A stretch of DNA of 64,000 nt. Source: Tolypothrix tenuis PCC 7101. GTDB taxonomy: Bacteria; Cyanobacteriota; Cyanobacteriia; Cyanobacteriales; Nostocaceae. Location of the stretch: the NCBI RefSeq assembly GCF_002368295.1, contig NZ_AP018248.1:3111725-3175724 (forward strand), written 5' to 3'. The translations under genes and the position numbers were made by a program. Below the pieces are notes generated by a model. It worked only from the letters and a program-made list of their open reading frames with translations. It did no database searches and was not told the origin of the DNA. This document shows, one piece after another, positions 43,610-52,969 of this stretch. Position 1 is the first letter of the stretch, and every line of letters begins with the position of its first letter.

Positions 43610-45088
43610 ATGACATTTTGGTTTCTCCTTCTACTGGGACTAGCTACTTATCTGATGGTGCAGCGTGTCGTCGCCCATAGCACCCGGACACCTGTCTGGT
43701 TGTTATGGTTGGTTTTAATGACACCAGCATTTTTGTTGACCGGATGGACGCTAATGTATGGTACGAAACAAGCGCCACCCTCATCACTGATTCTCTGGTC
43801 ATCGATCATCTGCGTTCTGTTATACTGGCTGTTATTTCAATGGGGACGGCGAACACCTATAGATAAACAGACGGAACCCCAAGCCATTGAATCACAACCG
43901 GTTATTAATCCTACCGCAGAACCTGCAAAAGTGCGTCCCATCGAGCCAACGGAAGAAACCCAGCTGCGAAATTGTTTTCCCTGGTCTACTTACTACATTC
44001 AAAACATTGAATACCGACCCCAAGCTGTCATCTGTAGGGGTCAATTGCGAACGACACCAAGCCAAGCCTACCAGCAAATTAAGTCTAATATCGAAGCTCA
44101 ATTTGGCGATCGCTTTTTGTTGATATTTCAAGAAGGGTTAAATAGCAAACCTTTCTTTGTCTTGGTTCCCAATACTCAAGCGGCTAAATCTGTAAATTCT
44201 GCTAAGGCTGAACAGTTAACGCGGCCAGGATTAGCATTTTTACTTTTAGTAGCTACCTTGGTGACTACTACCTTAATAGGGACAAGAATTGCTGGTGTAA
44301 ATGTAAAAGTGCTACAAGCTGACCCTAATATGTTTCTTCAGGGATTGCCTTATGCTTTGGCATTAATGACAATTTTGGGCATCCATGAACTAGGACATTA
44401 TCTAACAGCTAGGTATTACAAAATCCGCTCCACGTTGCCTTATTTTATTCCTGTGCCTTTTTTCTTAGGCACATTTGGCGCATTTATTCAGATGCGGAGT
44501 CCTATCCCTAACCGTAAAGCTTTATTTGATGTGAGTATAGCAGGCCCAATTGCGGGTTTTATTGCTACATTACCAATATTAATTTGGGGTTTAGCTCATT
44601 CTGAGATAGTTCCTCTCACAGAAAAAACCAGTATCTTAAATCCTGATGCGCTCAATCCCAAATACTCCATATTGCTAGCCGTACTGTCAAAATTAGCACT
44701 AGGAAATGCCTTAAACGCACAATCAGCAATTGACTTACATCCTGTTGCAGTCGCAGGTTTTTTGGGATTAATTGTTACTGCATTAAATTTGATGCCAGTT
44801 GGACAGTTAGATGGTGGTCATATTGTCCATGCTATTTTTGGACAAAGAACTGCGATCGCAATTGGTCAAATTGCTCGCTTATTGTTGTTACTGCTGTCTT
44901 TAATCCAATCTGAATATTTATTCTGGGCGATTATTTTATGGCTCATCCCCTTAGTTGATGAACCTGCACTTAATGATGTCACTGAATTAGATAATGGGCG
45001 TGACATATTAGGTTTATTATCAATGGCTTTGTTAGTCATAATTGTCTTGCCACTCCCCCAATTAATGGCGAATTTGTTGCAGATTTAA
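43610..45088 (+). CDS. Site-2 protease family metallopeptidase (EGY-like)
   Basis: The 492-residue membrane protease has several membrane helices, the zinc motif HELGH (His259, Glu260, His263; GIHELGHYLTARYYKI) and the third ligand Asp401 in MPVGQLDGGH. Between them, SIAGPIAGF and the sequence YFIPVPFFLGTFGAFIQMRSP match the chloroplast EGY1 group, rather than RseP-type with PDZ. It probably cuts membrane-anchored regulators or other membrane proteins. An open frame extends upstream to a TTG at 43430, but ATG at 43610 starts at the first membrane helix as in relatives. Confidence 0.9.
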   Translation: MTFWFLLLLGLATYLMVQRVVAHSTRTPVWLLWLVLMTPAFLLTGWTLMYGTKQAPPSSLILWSSIICVLLYWLLFQWGRRTPIDKQTEPQAIESQPVINPTAEPAKVRPIEPTEETQLRNCFPWSTYYIQNIEYRPQAVICRGQLRTTPSQAYQQIKSNIEAQFGDRFLLIFQEGLNSKPFFVLVPNTQAAKSVNSAKAEQLTRPGLAFLLLVATLVTTTLIGTRIAGVNVKVLQADPNMFLQGLPYALALMTILGIHELGHYLTARYYKIRSTLPYFIPVPFFLGTFGAFIQMRSPIPNRKALFDVSIAGPIAGFIATLPILIWGLAHSEIVPLTEKTSILNPDALNPKYSILLAVLSKLALGNALNAQSAIDLHPVAVAGFLGLIVTALNLMPVGQLDGGHIVHAIFGQRTAIAIGQIARLLLLLLSLIQSEYLFWAIILWLIPLVDEPALNDVTELDNGRDILGLLSMALLVIIVLPLPQLMANLLQI

Positions 45089-45140
45089 GAGGGGAATCAT
45101 GATTAATTAATCCAAGATATTTGCAAAAAATGCTGCTCAT

Positions 45141-45169
45141 AACCCCGACTTCTTCAAGAAGCCGGGGTT
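45141..45169. terminator. Hairpin between convergent genes
   Basis: AACCCCG-A-CTTCT pairs with AGAAG-C-CGGGGTT over a 3-base loop with one mismatch; it lies 50 bp after the S2P stop and 80 bp after the end of the FAD-oxidase gene. This is a common cyanobacterial intergenic hairpin (motif CCCCGACTTCTTCAAGAAG) and may terminate both. Confidence 0.55.
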
Positions 45170-45226
45170 CTAAATATTGCTCAATCCAGTAAAATTCCAA
45201 CCTAGATTTTTCAACTTTTGTAATTA

Positions 45227-45258
45227 ATTACGAATTACGAATTACGAATTACGAATTA
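45227..45258. repeat. Heptanucleotide repeat (TTACGAA)n
   Basis: About four and a half TTACGAA units overlap the last codons of the FAD-oxidase gene. Confidence 0.85.
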
Positions 45259-46598
45259 TTATGAAATTCCAAAACTTTGCTTTTGCCAGGATTCATCAAA
45301 CCATAGGGATCAACCATTTCTTTAAATTTTAACTGTTCGGGGTCTATTACTTTTCTACCGCCGTCTTCAATAATATATGTGTGAGGATTGGCAATCATTA
45401 CACCTTGCGCTTCGTGGTAGCGGATAATTTCATTGAGGCGTTCTTCTGTGGTGTAACGAACAAGTTGTAAAGCACCAGCAATAACTGCGCCTCTCACCCT
45501 AAAAAATTCTAAATGCATCATCACTTCATCACCAAAATGATGATACAGATGTTCAACTAATTGCAAACTCGCATCTGGCGGAAAGATACTTTGCAAATAG
45601 GTAATTGAACTATCGACAATGCGGGCGTGTAATGTTGTGTGATTCCAGGTAAATTCTGCTAAATGAGTGCCTTTACCTGCATCTTGTGCGGGTTTTTGAT
45701 AAGTAATTTCTCCGCCATATTGTTGGACTAATCCTGGTAGAAATTCTAAACTCGGTTCAGCAACCATTAAAAATGCTGGGTGCTTACCTTGGGGAATGTA
45801 TTCATGTAAAGCATGGAAATACTGGGGAATGGGTGATGCAAATACACTAATCAATTTCTTCATCATGCCATCAGCAATACCCAGGGCATAGCCAAACTTG
45901 GCTGCTGTCATGAAGTCATCAAAGGTAACAATCACTTCCGCCCAAGGATAAGCAGGGGCTAAAGGAAGTTCTAATCGGGTGATGATGCCATTAATACCCC
46001 AAGCATGGTTGACCTTTTGCACATCATCGCCGCGTAACTCGATGATGCGGGGTTCATCTTCTAAAGTTACCACTCGCAGTCCTAAAAGATTACCGCGATC
46101 GCCTAATAAGCCATATTGAATTGAGCCAATTCCCCCGCTTCCCCCAGCAATAAAGCCGCCAATGGTGGCTGTGCGGTAGGTTGAGGGAGCCATTCGCATT
46201 TCCCAGCCAATTTCTCGCGCTTTTTTATCCAAAGCTGCCAATTTCACCCCAGCTTCTACCCGCGCTACGGCTGGTTTTACCCAGAGAATTTCGTGCATTT
46301 TGGTCATATCGAGAATTACGCCGCCATGCATAGGTACGCATTGGCCGTAATTTCCTGTACCTGCACCCCGGACAGTTACAGGGATACGGAGTTTGGCGCA
46401 GGTTGCAGCCACCTTAATCACTTCTGCTTCGTTGGCGGGACGAACGACGATATCACCGACTTTCCCGGCTAATTTGGGGACAAGAACGGGGCTAAAGGTG
46501 TGATAGTCCTGGGATAATTTGGCGACTTGCGCGGGGTCGGTGATAGTTTCGATGTCTGCGAAAGCAGCAGTGAGGGTATCTAAATTGAGAGTTGCCAT
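45249..46598 (-). CDS. FAD-binding oxidoreductase (VAO/PCMH fold)
   Basis: The 449-residue flavoprotein belongs to the GlcD-like FAD-linked oxidase family: the PP-loop region RPANEAEVIKVAATCAKLRIP and VTVRGAGTGNYGQCVPMHGG, then FIAGGSGGIGSIQYGLLGDRG, and a C-terminal cap ending DPYGLMNPGKSKV. Substrate is probably a hydroxy acid or similar, but cannot be fixed. No iron-sulfur partner (GlcF-like) is adjacent. ATG at 46598 (MATLNLDTL) is chosen over an ATG 12 bp upstream. Confidence 0.88.
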   Translation of the reverse strand: MATLNLDTLTAAFADIETITDPAQVAKLSQDYHTFSPVLVPKLAGKVGDIVVRPANEAEVIKVAATCAKLRIPVTVRGAGTGNYGQCVPMHGGVILDMTKMHEILWVKPAVARVEAGVKLAALDKKAREIGWEMRMAPSTYRTATIGGFIAGGSGGIGSIQYGLLGDRGNLLGLRVVTLEDEPRIIELRGDDVQKVNHAWGINGIITRLELPLAPAYPWAEVIVTFDDFMTAAKFGYALGIADGMMKKLISVFASPIPQYFHALHEYIPQGKHPAFLMVAEPSLEFLPGLVQQYGGEITYQKPAQDAGKGTHLAEFTWNHTTLHARIVDSSITYLQSIFPPDASLQLVEHLYHHFGDEVMMHLEFFRVRGAVIAGALQLVRYTTEERLNEIIRYHEAQGVMIANPHTYIIEDGGRKVIDPEQLKFKEMVDPYGLMNPGKSKVLEFHNNS

Positions 46599-46745
46599 TA
46601 GTATTTTCATTAAGTTAGTAAATTTACTTTTATTCTCACGTATTTAGGCGCATTTGCCGGAGGTGTTCCCACAGGGTAGGCGCGAAGATGATTGAGGGCT
46701 AATTTAAAATTAAATTCAGGAGTTCAGTTGAGAAGAGGTAGAAAA

Positions 46746-46985
46746 ATGAAGACCGAACAAGAACGCGAACAGTTAATCAAAGCTATCAATGTACTGTTAA
46801 ATCAAGCTTATGACAGTACCTTAGATGAAATTTATGCACTACTGCAAAAAATTGAGGATGAAGAAGATGAAAGTGATTTAAAAGCCTATTATGCTGCTAA
46901 AAGTGATGTGGAAAATAATAGCCTGATCGCATGGGAGGAGATTAAACAGGAAATTGCTAATGAAAGGAACAAGGATGTAGCGTGA
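46746..46985 (+). CDS. Putative antitoxin of a type II pair
   Basis: The 79-residue protein (KTEQEREQLIKAINVLLNQA start) is acidic and helical; it ends in an acidic, flexible tail (DEEDESDLKAYYAAKSDVEN), the usual shape of an antitoxin, but I do not recognise its DNA-binding class. It overlaps the following RelE-type gene by 4 bp, the standard arrangement of antitoxin before toxin. The ATG at 46746 is chosen because upstream residues (NLKLNSGVQLRRGRK) look non-coding; the repeat-like gap before it carries the promoter. Confidence 0.75.
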   Translation: MKTEQEREQLIKAINVLLNQAYDSTLDEIYALLQKIEDEEDESDLKAYYAAKSDVENNSLIAWEEIKQEIANERNKDVA

Positions 46986-47248
46986 TTTACGAAGTAAAAT
47001 TTACCAAGGGTGCGAGAAAAGCGTTCATGAAACTATCTCCAGAATTGCAAGACCGGATACAGATAAAAATAGATAGCTTGGCAATAGAACCACGCCCTAA
47101 CGGAGTGAAGAAGTTAAAAGGCACAGAGAATTCATATCGAATTAGAGTAGGCGATTACCGCATTATCTATGAAGTTTATGATGATGTTTTATTGGTAAAT
47201 GTTGTAGAAATGGGACATCGTCGCAACGTATATAAAGATGAAAGCTGA
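46982..47248 (+). CDS. RelE/ParE-family toxin
   Basis: The 88-residue protein has the compact RelE fold: YEVKFTKGARKAFMKLSPEL, IKIDSLAIEPRPNGVKKLKG, NSYRIRVGDYRIIYEVYDD and the ending VVEMGHRRNVYKD. The Arg and Tyr/His residues of the RelE ribosome-dependent mRNA-cleavage site (R in YRIRVGDYRI, H-R near the end) are there, so activity is plausible. A GTG start at 46982 overlaps the antitoxin stop by 4 bp (GTGA). The pair opens the accessory region with the STAND and WD40 genes. Confidence 0.9.
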   Translation: MIYEVKFTKGARKAFMKLSPELQDRIQIKIDSLAIEPRPNGVKKLKGTENSYRIRVGDYRIIYEVYDDVLLVNVVEMGHRRNVYKDES

Positions 47249-47275
47249 TAAAAAACAATAATTTAATAATTAATT

Positions 47276-48370
47276 TTAAGATTCAAGTTTCTTTGCTAAC
47301 CATTTACAGAAATTTGTATGATAAAAGCTGTAATATTCTGCACCTGCGATTTGTTGATGGATTAAAAACTCAAACCAATTCTCTAACACTTCCTCAATAT
47401 CAAATTCATCTGCATTGAGAATTTCGGCAATTGCTTCTACAGAGATGGGCTGTTGTTGCTTAACTAAAACTTGCAACACAGCTTGGCTAAATTCCTCATC
47501 TTGATTTGCAGCTTTCATTTTTTGCCAATGCTGTTGATAATATGTTTCTAAACCAGGCGGGATTTGATTGTATTGCCAAGATTCTGGATAGAAACCCTCA
47601 GAGATAGCTGCTAAAATTTGGCTGATATACATAAAATTATTTTCTGATTTAGTAACGAGGCTAGTGCAAAATTCTTGCTCGTTGATTTGGTGATGATTTA
47701 GCCAGGTTTTTATATCTTCGTGAGTTAAATATTGTTGAATATATGTTTGGATATCTTGCTGAGTTGATTCTGGGTAGTCTGCTAGATTAAGAATATGGGA
47801 TGGTGTTTCAATTAATAAACCAGATTTATTTCTCAAAAAAGGGCGGCGGGTGAGGAGGAAATAAACTTTATCTGGGAGATAGCGGGGAAGATAAAATAAA
47901 TTTGTACCAGGAGATTGACTATTGCGGTCAATGCGGTCTAATCCATCAATAGTAATGATGAGTTTTTGCTGAGTTTTTAACTCATCGCTGATTTGCTGAA
48001 TTAACTGATGTAGAGATGTGATGTTGAAAGTCTCTACAGGTAAGTTATCAATAGCAAAAATCTCTATCAGTTGGGTGCAAATATTGCTAATAAATTCCTC
48101 TGCGCGATTTTTACCCTCAAGTTCAACGTTGTAATAGACAACATGAGGATTATCTGTCGCATATTTGGCGAGAATTGCACTTTTACCGCTACCGGGTGCG
48201 CCTGTGATAGTGAAGTAACCCTGGCGATAACGGTGAATAAATTCATGAATCGCCGTAAATACAAATTCACGACCGACAAAATTATGGCTTTTGGCTTGAA
48301 TAATTTGCTCAAACTCTGTGGGATGTCCTCTGGAATTGATTGTAGTGGGTGGTTTGGTTGGTGAGTTCAT
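47276..48370 (-). CDS. STAND-type ATPase (NACHT-like), short form
   Basis: The 364-residue protein has a nucleotide-binding core: NFVGREFVFTAIHEFI, Walker A GAPGSGKSAILAKYA (about residue 60-74), Walker B LIITIDGLDR (about 138-147), and sensor-like YFLLTRRPFL, followed by a helical region and a C-terminal winged-helix-like part ending YHTNFCKWLAKKLE. It is clearly related to the core of the gene at 51404-52969 but lacks that gene's N-terminal domain and has no WD40 partner. STAND proteins act as ligand-triggered switches, often in defence or cell death; trigger and output here are unknown. Confidence 0.85.
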   Translation of the reverse strand: MNSPTKPPTTINSRGHPTEFEQIIQAKSHNFVGREFVFTAIHEFIHRYRQGYFTITGAPGSGKSAILAKYATDNPHVVYYNVELEGKNRAEEFISNICTQLIEIFAIDNLPVETFNITSLHQLIQQISDELKTQQKLIITIDGLDRIDRNSQSPGTNLFYLPRYLPDKVYFLLTRRPFLRNKSGLLIETPSHILNLADYPESTQQDIQTYIQQYLTHEDIKTWLNHHQINEQEFCTSLVTKSENNFMYISQILAAISEGFYPESWQYNQIPPGLETYYQQHWQKMKAANQDEEFSQAVLQVLVKQQQPISVEAIAEILNADEFDIEEVLENWFEFLIHQQIAGAEYYSFYHTNFCKWLAKKLES

Positions 48371-48378
48371 AATTGTGA

Positions 48379-48696
48379 GGAATAATTATAAGATTACTTA
48401 AACCCCGTGATGATTTTTACGCCACTGCACACCCCCAACTCCAGGATATTTTTTTATTAATTGAAGTAGCTGATTCTACTATCGAGTATGACCGAGAACA
48501 GAAAATTTCTTTATATGCAGAAGCAAACATAATTGAAGTTTGGTTAGTAGATATTAACGAGCAAATTGTCGAAGTTTATCAACAACCAACAGCCGCGGGA
48601 TATCAGCTTATGCAAAAGTTCGCCAGCAGTCAAACTTTATCAATTCTAAGTCTCCCAGATGTAAACATTACCGTCAATGAAATCCTTGGCGAATAA
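48379..48696 (+). pseudogene. 5'-truncated Uma2-family gene
   Basis: The frame has no start. It reads LLKPRDDFYATAHPQLQD, then LLIEVADSTIEYDREQKISL and YAEANIIEVWLVDINEQIVE, and ends with a stop after NITVNEILGE. This is the C-terminal two-thirds of a Uma2 (DUF820) protein, a restriction-endonuclease-like fold common in cyanobacteria. The ExK-type active-site segment survives, but the N-terminus is missing: a stop (TGA at 48376) lies right before the preserved part. It is a relic between the two STAND/WD40 gene groups. Confidence 0.8.
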
Positions 48697-48705
48697 AATT
48701 ACTTC

Positions 48706-51402
48706 TTACTTGATGCCTTCAAGACGTAAAAAATGCAATCTTCCTGATTTTTCGCCTACAATAATTGTTACTCCATCTGAAACAATAGTGCAGCAAAGTA
48801 ACTCACTATCCCCACTGAAGCTAGCAATAACTTTCTTACTTTCCAAGTCCCAAACTTTAATAATATTATCTAACCATGAACCAGAGATTACTTGCTTACC
48901 ATTTGGCGTGACAACAACTGTATCGGCGAACTTATTATCTATAAGGGTAAATAGTTCTAATCTTTTTTCTAAATCCCAAATTTTGAGAGTTTTATCTTTA
49001 GAAGCAGAAATTACCTGTTGACCATCCGCAGTGACAGCAACAGATGTCACCCGATCATTATGACCTTTAAGTGTAAATAGTTCTTTGCCAGTTTTTAAAT
49101 TCCAAACTTTTAAAGTCTTATCTACTGAACCAGAAATCAGGTATTTTCCATTTGGAGAAATTGCTATTGATGTTACTCTATTAGTATGACCTTTGAGTGT
49201 GAAGAGTTTTTTCTTAGTTTTGATATTCCAAACATTGAGGCTTTTGTAATAACAAGATATGACTCTTTCATCGTCAGGACTAATAATTATAGAACTAAAA
49301 TTTTTATCGACAAAACTTGAAAGTTTTGTTGAACAGAAATCATTGATTGAAAATAATAAAAACCCTGATATATACAAATATATTAAGAATGTCATAAAAA
49401 ATAGATCGCCTGTTAATTTATATTCTTTAAAGATTTCTAAAATTTCATAGCCCACTATAATTAAGACTGTCAAACTAAACATTAAGAGAGAGTTTTTAGC
49501 TGCTTCTAAATAAAATAAAGGTACATTAAGAAAAAAAGTTTTTTTCCTACTTTCTAAAGCATAGCGGCTTAAAATAGATTTTTTAATATCATAAATTAAA
49601 TATTTAATATTATTAGTTATGGCTATCGAAGGAACTAGTAAAATGTTTTTGTTGGAAACGGAATTTTTTTTAAGATTGATAGTAGCAATTTCTTGTTTTT
49701 CTGTTAAATTGTAAATTTTTAAATTTTTGTTTATGTTAGATAAAACAGAAATCATCACTGTACCATCTGGAGTTATATTTATAGCATTTACAGAGTCAGT
49801 AAATTTAATAGTATGAAAGATGTTTTTCTCAGCTTTAGAATCGAAAATAAATTTGCGATCGCAACCCTCGCCTACCATATCTGTAATTTCTAATAACTGC
49901 TCAGAGTTAGTAACATTTAATTCTTCTTCAATTTCTAAATTCCAAACTTTAAGAGTTTTATCTGACGAGCCAGAAATTATATGTTTACCATCTGGAGTTA
50001 ATGTAATTGTATTTACTGAGTCTGTATGAGCTTCAAGTGTTAACAATTTATTATTATTTTCCCAATCCCAAACTATAAGAGTTTTGTCCTCTGAAGCAGA
50101 AATTATCCGCTTCCCATCTTGTGTAAATGTGACAGCTTTTACTTGTTGAGTATGACCTGTAAAAGTAATAAATTCTATAGGTATGAAAGGATGAAAATTC
50201 AAAAACTTGATATTTTTTTGCTGCAAAGATTCAAGATTAATAATATTAAAATTAGCTTCTTGTTTAAATAAATTTTCTAAATTACAAATACTGATTTTTG
50301 CTTCTTCACCATAAGAAACCACCAATTTATTATCTTTGTTAATAGCTAAACTATTTACATTTTTACCTTCATTAATTTTAATTGTTTTTGAATTTATATT
50401 TTCTAAATTAAATATTTCAATTGCTTCCCAACTAGAAAAATGTTCTCCATCATTTCTAATAAAACTCCAACAAGAAATTACCCATTTATCATCATGAGTG
50501 ATGCTGACTGCTTTCACATTATCATTACCACCTTCGATAATGCTATTAGTTCCAGCCTTTAAGCAATAACCTTTTCTAGTTTTTAAATTCCACACTCTAA
50601 GAGTGGCATCCTCTGAACCAGAAATCACTTTTCTGCTATCGGAAGTAATAGCAAGAGTATTGACTACACTAGTATGACCATTAAGAGTACAAATCTCCTT
50701 TGCAGTGTACAAGTCCCAAACTTTTAAAGTTGTATCTTCTGAACCAGATACTATGCGTTTGCCATCTGGTGTCACCGCTACAGCAATAACAGGTTTAGTA
50801 TGACCTTCTAAAGTAAAAAGTTTCTGACCAGTTTTGAAATCCCAAATTATTATAGTGTTGTCAGATGAACCAGAAATAACTTGCTTGCCATCGGGAGTAA
50901 TGGCAACAGATTTTACCTCACTACCATGACCGACAAAAGTACGTAGCAATTGCCCTGTTGGGCGAGCTAAACTACAAGCTAAAGGACGCAACCAAGTATT
51001 TTCACTTTGTTTTGCTGACACTAGCATTGCCTGAATTTCTGGCAATTGAAAGCACTGCAAACGTCCCCATAATTGTGCTGCAAGCTGTGTTTTATCTCGC
51101 TCTAAAATATGTTTAGATAAGTCCAAGGCTCTTTGAATTAATTTCAAGGCTTTTACAGTTTTGGCGTTATATTCTGGGTGAGTTAATATTTCTACGTCAT
51201 CAATCAAATCATAATCGTCAATTAGTGGCTGCACCCCAAACTCAAGATAGTTAATCTTGGCAGTGATGAAATCAAAATCAGTCAGGGTTTTGTAATACTT
51301 TTCTAATTTTCCCGACTTTACCAAGCTTGGCGCTAAACTACCCAAGTAAGCACGTTGAAAAGCAGGACTTTGTGCCGCTAATTTGTCTGCAAATTCTCCC
51401 AT
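48706..51402 (-). CDS. WD40 beta-propeller protein with internal membrane segments
   Basis: The 898-residue protein begins with a helical domain (1-140; ADKLAAQSPAFQRAYLGSLAP) that normally lies between the ATPase and the WD40 part of fused STAND proteins. About seven WD40 repeats follow (150-600; e.g. HTKPVIAVAVTPDGKRIVSG), then two membrane helices (about residues 640-663 and 675-697), then four or five more repeats (710-890). Membrane helices inside a WD40 array are unusual. Its start is 1 bp after the stop of the STAND ATPase gene and in a different frame, so the pair looks like one gene split by a frameshift. DNA is AT-rich compared with neighbours. Confidence 0.85.
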   Translation of the reverse strand: MGEFADKLAAQSPAFQRAYLGSLAPSLVKSGKLEKYYKTLTDFDFITAKINYLEFGVQPLIDDYDLIDDVEILTHPEYNAKTVKALKLIQRALDLSKHILERDKTQLAAQLWGRLQCFQLPEIQAMLVSAKQSENTWLRPLACSLARPTGQLLRTFVGHGSEVKSVAITPDGKQVISGSSDNTIIIWDFKTGQKLFTLEGHTKPVIAVAVTPDGKRIVSGSEDTTLKVWDLYTAKEICTLNGHTSVVNTLAITSDSRKVISGSEDATLRVWNLKTRKGYCLKAGTNSIIEGGNDNVKAVSITHDDKWVISCWSFIRNDGEHFSSWEAIEIFNLENINSKTIKINEGKNVNSLAINKDNKLVVSYGEEAKISICNLENLFKQEANFNIINLESLQQKNIKFLNFHPFIPIEFITFTGHTQQVKAVTFTQDGKRIISASEDKTLIVWDWENNNKLLTLEAHTDSVNTITLTPDGKHIISGSSDKTLKVWNLEIEEELNVTNSEQLLEITDMVGEGCDRKFIFDSKAEKNIFHTIKFTDSVNAINITPDGTVMISVLSNINKNLKIYNLTEKQEIATINLKKNSVSNKNILLVPSIAITNNIKYLIYDIKKSILSRYALESRKKTFFLNVPLFYLEAAKNSLLMFSLTVLIIVGYEILEIFKEYKLTGDLFFMTFLIYLYISGFLLFSINDFCSTKLSSFVDKNFSSIIISPDDERVISCYYKSLNVWNIKTKKKLFTLKGHTNRVTSIAISPNGKYLISGSVDKTLKVWNLKTGKELFTLKGHNDRVTSVAVTADGQQVISASKDKTLKIWDLEKRLELFTLIDNKFADTVVVTPNGKQVISGSWLDNIIKVWDLESKKVIASFSGDSELLCCTIVSDGVTIIVGEKSGRLHFLRLEGIK

Positions 51403-51403
51403 A

Positions 51404-52969
51404 TCACGCCATCTTCCTTACAAGGTAGTCTGCAATGCCTTGATTAACCTCTTGAAATAGCTTCCGTTTAGAATCCAAAACTCGTTTTGCTTTCAAAAAG
51501 TCTAAAAAACTAGCGTGATAAATGCTATAGCAGATTTCTCTTTTTATATCCTGCTGCTTCAAATACTCAACCCACTCTTCTAAAACTAATTGCACATCAT
51601 ATTCATCCTGTTTGGCAATAGCCGCTATCATCTCACACGGAATTGGTGTACCAATCTCCACTAAAATAAACAGGATAAATACTTTTACTGCTTGGGGCTT
51701 TGCATCCATCCCCATACGTTCCCAATGAACTTGATAATATTCTTGCAGTCCATGAGGTAATTGCTTTAAACTCAGGTCTTGATAGTCACCTTTAGCAATT
51801 CCTGGCAAGACATAGCGCAGGTACATGAAATTATTTTCACTCTTAGTTGCTACCTGCTCAACAAAATCATTCTCATCAATTTTGCGGTCTTGAATCCATT
51901 GTCTAAGTGCCTTCTTATAGTCTTCATCGACATTCAAAAATAACCCAATATACTTTTTGATATCTTCACGGCTCAAATTAACATAGTCATTTGCCCTTAA
52001 ATCTAGCTCCTCCATAGGCACATCTGGTGCAGATAAGCGTTTTTTATCTATAGTATATGGTCGTCTAGTCAGCAGAAAATAGACACGTTCTGGTAGCGCC
52101 GTTGGTAAATCTAAAAGATTTCCCCCAGCTTCTTGCTCCACTTCATCCAAAGCATCAACTACAATTACCAGACGTTCGCTAACAGGAATTTTTTTACTAA
52201 CTTGTTCTAGTAAATCAGCTAAATTAGCCTTCTCGACATTCTGCAACTGGTAACGCTTAGTTAATTGCTGGCGAATACTTTCAAGAAATAGCTCCGCTCG
52301 ATTGCTACTAGTTTGGCGAATATTAAAATAGCATGGCGATCTATTGTCCCAGACGTATTTAGCAGCAATGGTACTCTTCCCCATCCCCGCATCACCCACT
52401 ACTGTAAAATAACCACTGCGATTTTTATTGCAAAATTTCTTAAATGCGTCGAAAACAAACTGACGACCACAAAACGAGCGAATTTTTTCTCTAATTAACG
52501 ACTTAAATTCTGTTGGATACTCGTCTAAATTCCATTTAGGAAAAGGCTCAAACTCTATTGATTTGCTTCTTTTCGCAACCTGAATAAATATTTCCCCAAA
52601 CTCCTCCAACTCCGATCGCAATTCAATTCTCATCAATCGGATATCAAATTCTGAATCCTTACCCTGCAAAAACTTTTCTACTTCCTTGTAAAAACCCAAA
52701 GGATAGTTTGAAGTATAAGCACTCCAAAAAGCATTTTTAATTTCTCTTTCTCGAAAAAGATTCAGCAGTACTTCGGGCTTATCTACACCATACTCAATTA
52801 AAGAATAAACATAAACACCATCAACATCTTTAGGCGGTTGTACTGGGTCAAAATTGAATTGTTTTAAGGTTCTAACTACAGTTTCATTGCGTTGAGCTTG
52901 ATTAATAACTAGAGAAGCCGCAGGTTTAGCAATACTTTTAAGTACATTAACTACAGGGTCAATATTCAT
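51404..52969 (-). CDS. STAND-type ATPase, probable partner of the WD40 protein
   Basis: The 521-residue protein from Met at 52969 (MNIDPVVNVLKS) has an N-terminal helical domain (1-170), then RSFCGRQFVFDAFKKFC, Walker A GDAGMGKSTIAAKYV (about 190-204), Walker B RLVIVVDALDE (about 270-280), YFLLTRRPYT, and a C-terminal winged-helix region ending YHASFLDFLKAKRVL. In many Nostoc-type proteins this architecture is fused to a WD40 array. Here it stops with YLVRKMA at 51404 and the WD40 gene begins 1 bp later. A GTG at 52999 is an alternative start. Confidence 0.88.
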   Translation of the reverse strand: MNIDPVVNVLKSIAKPAASLVINQAQRNETVVRTLKQFNFDPVQPPKDVDGVYVYSLIEYGVDKPEVLLNLFREREIKNAFWSAYTSNYPLGFYKEVEKFLQGKDSEFDIRLMRIELRSELEEFGEIFIQVAKRSKSIEFEPFPKWNLDEYPTEFKSLIREKIRSFCGRQFVFDAFKKFCNKNRSGYFTVVGDAGMGKSTIAAKYVWDNRSPCYFNIRQTSSNRAELFLESIRQQLTKRYQLQNVEKANLADLLEQVSKKIPVSERLVIVVDALDEVEQEAGGNLLDLPTALPERVYFLLTRRPYTIDKKRLSAPDVPMEELDLRANDYVNLSREDIKKYIGLFLNVDEDYKKALRQWIQDRKIDENDFVEQVATKSENNFMYLRYVLPGIAKGDYQDLSLKQLPHGLQEYYQVHWERMGMDAKPQAVKVFILFILVEIGTPIPCEMIAAIAKQDEYDVQLVLEEWVEYLKQQDIKREICYSIYHASFLDFLKAKRVLDSKRKLFQEVNQGIADYLVRKMA

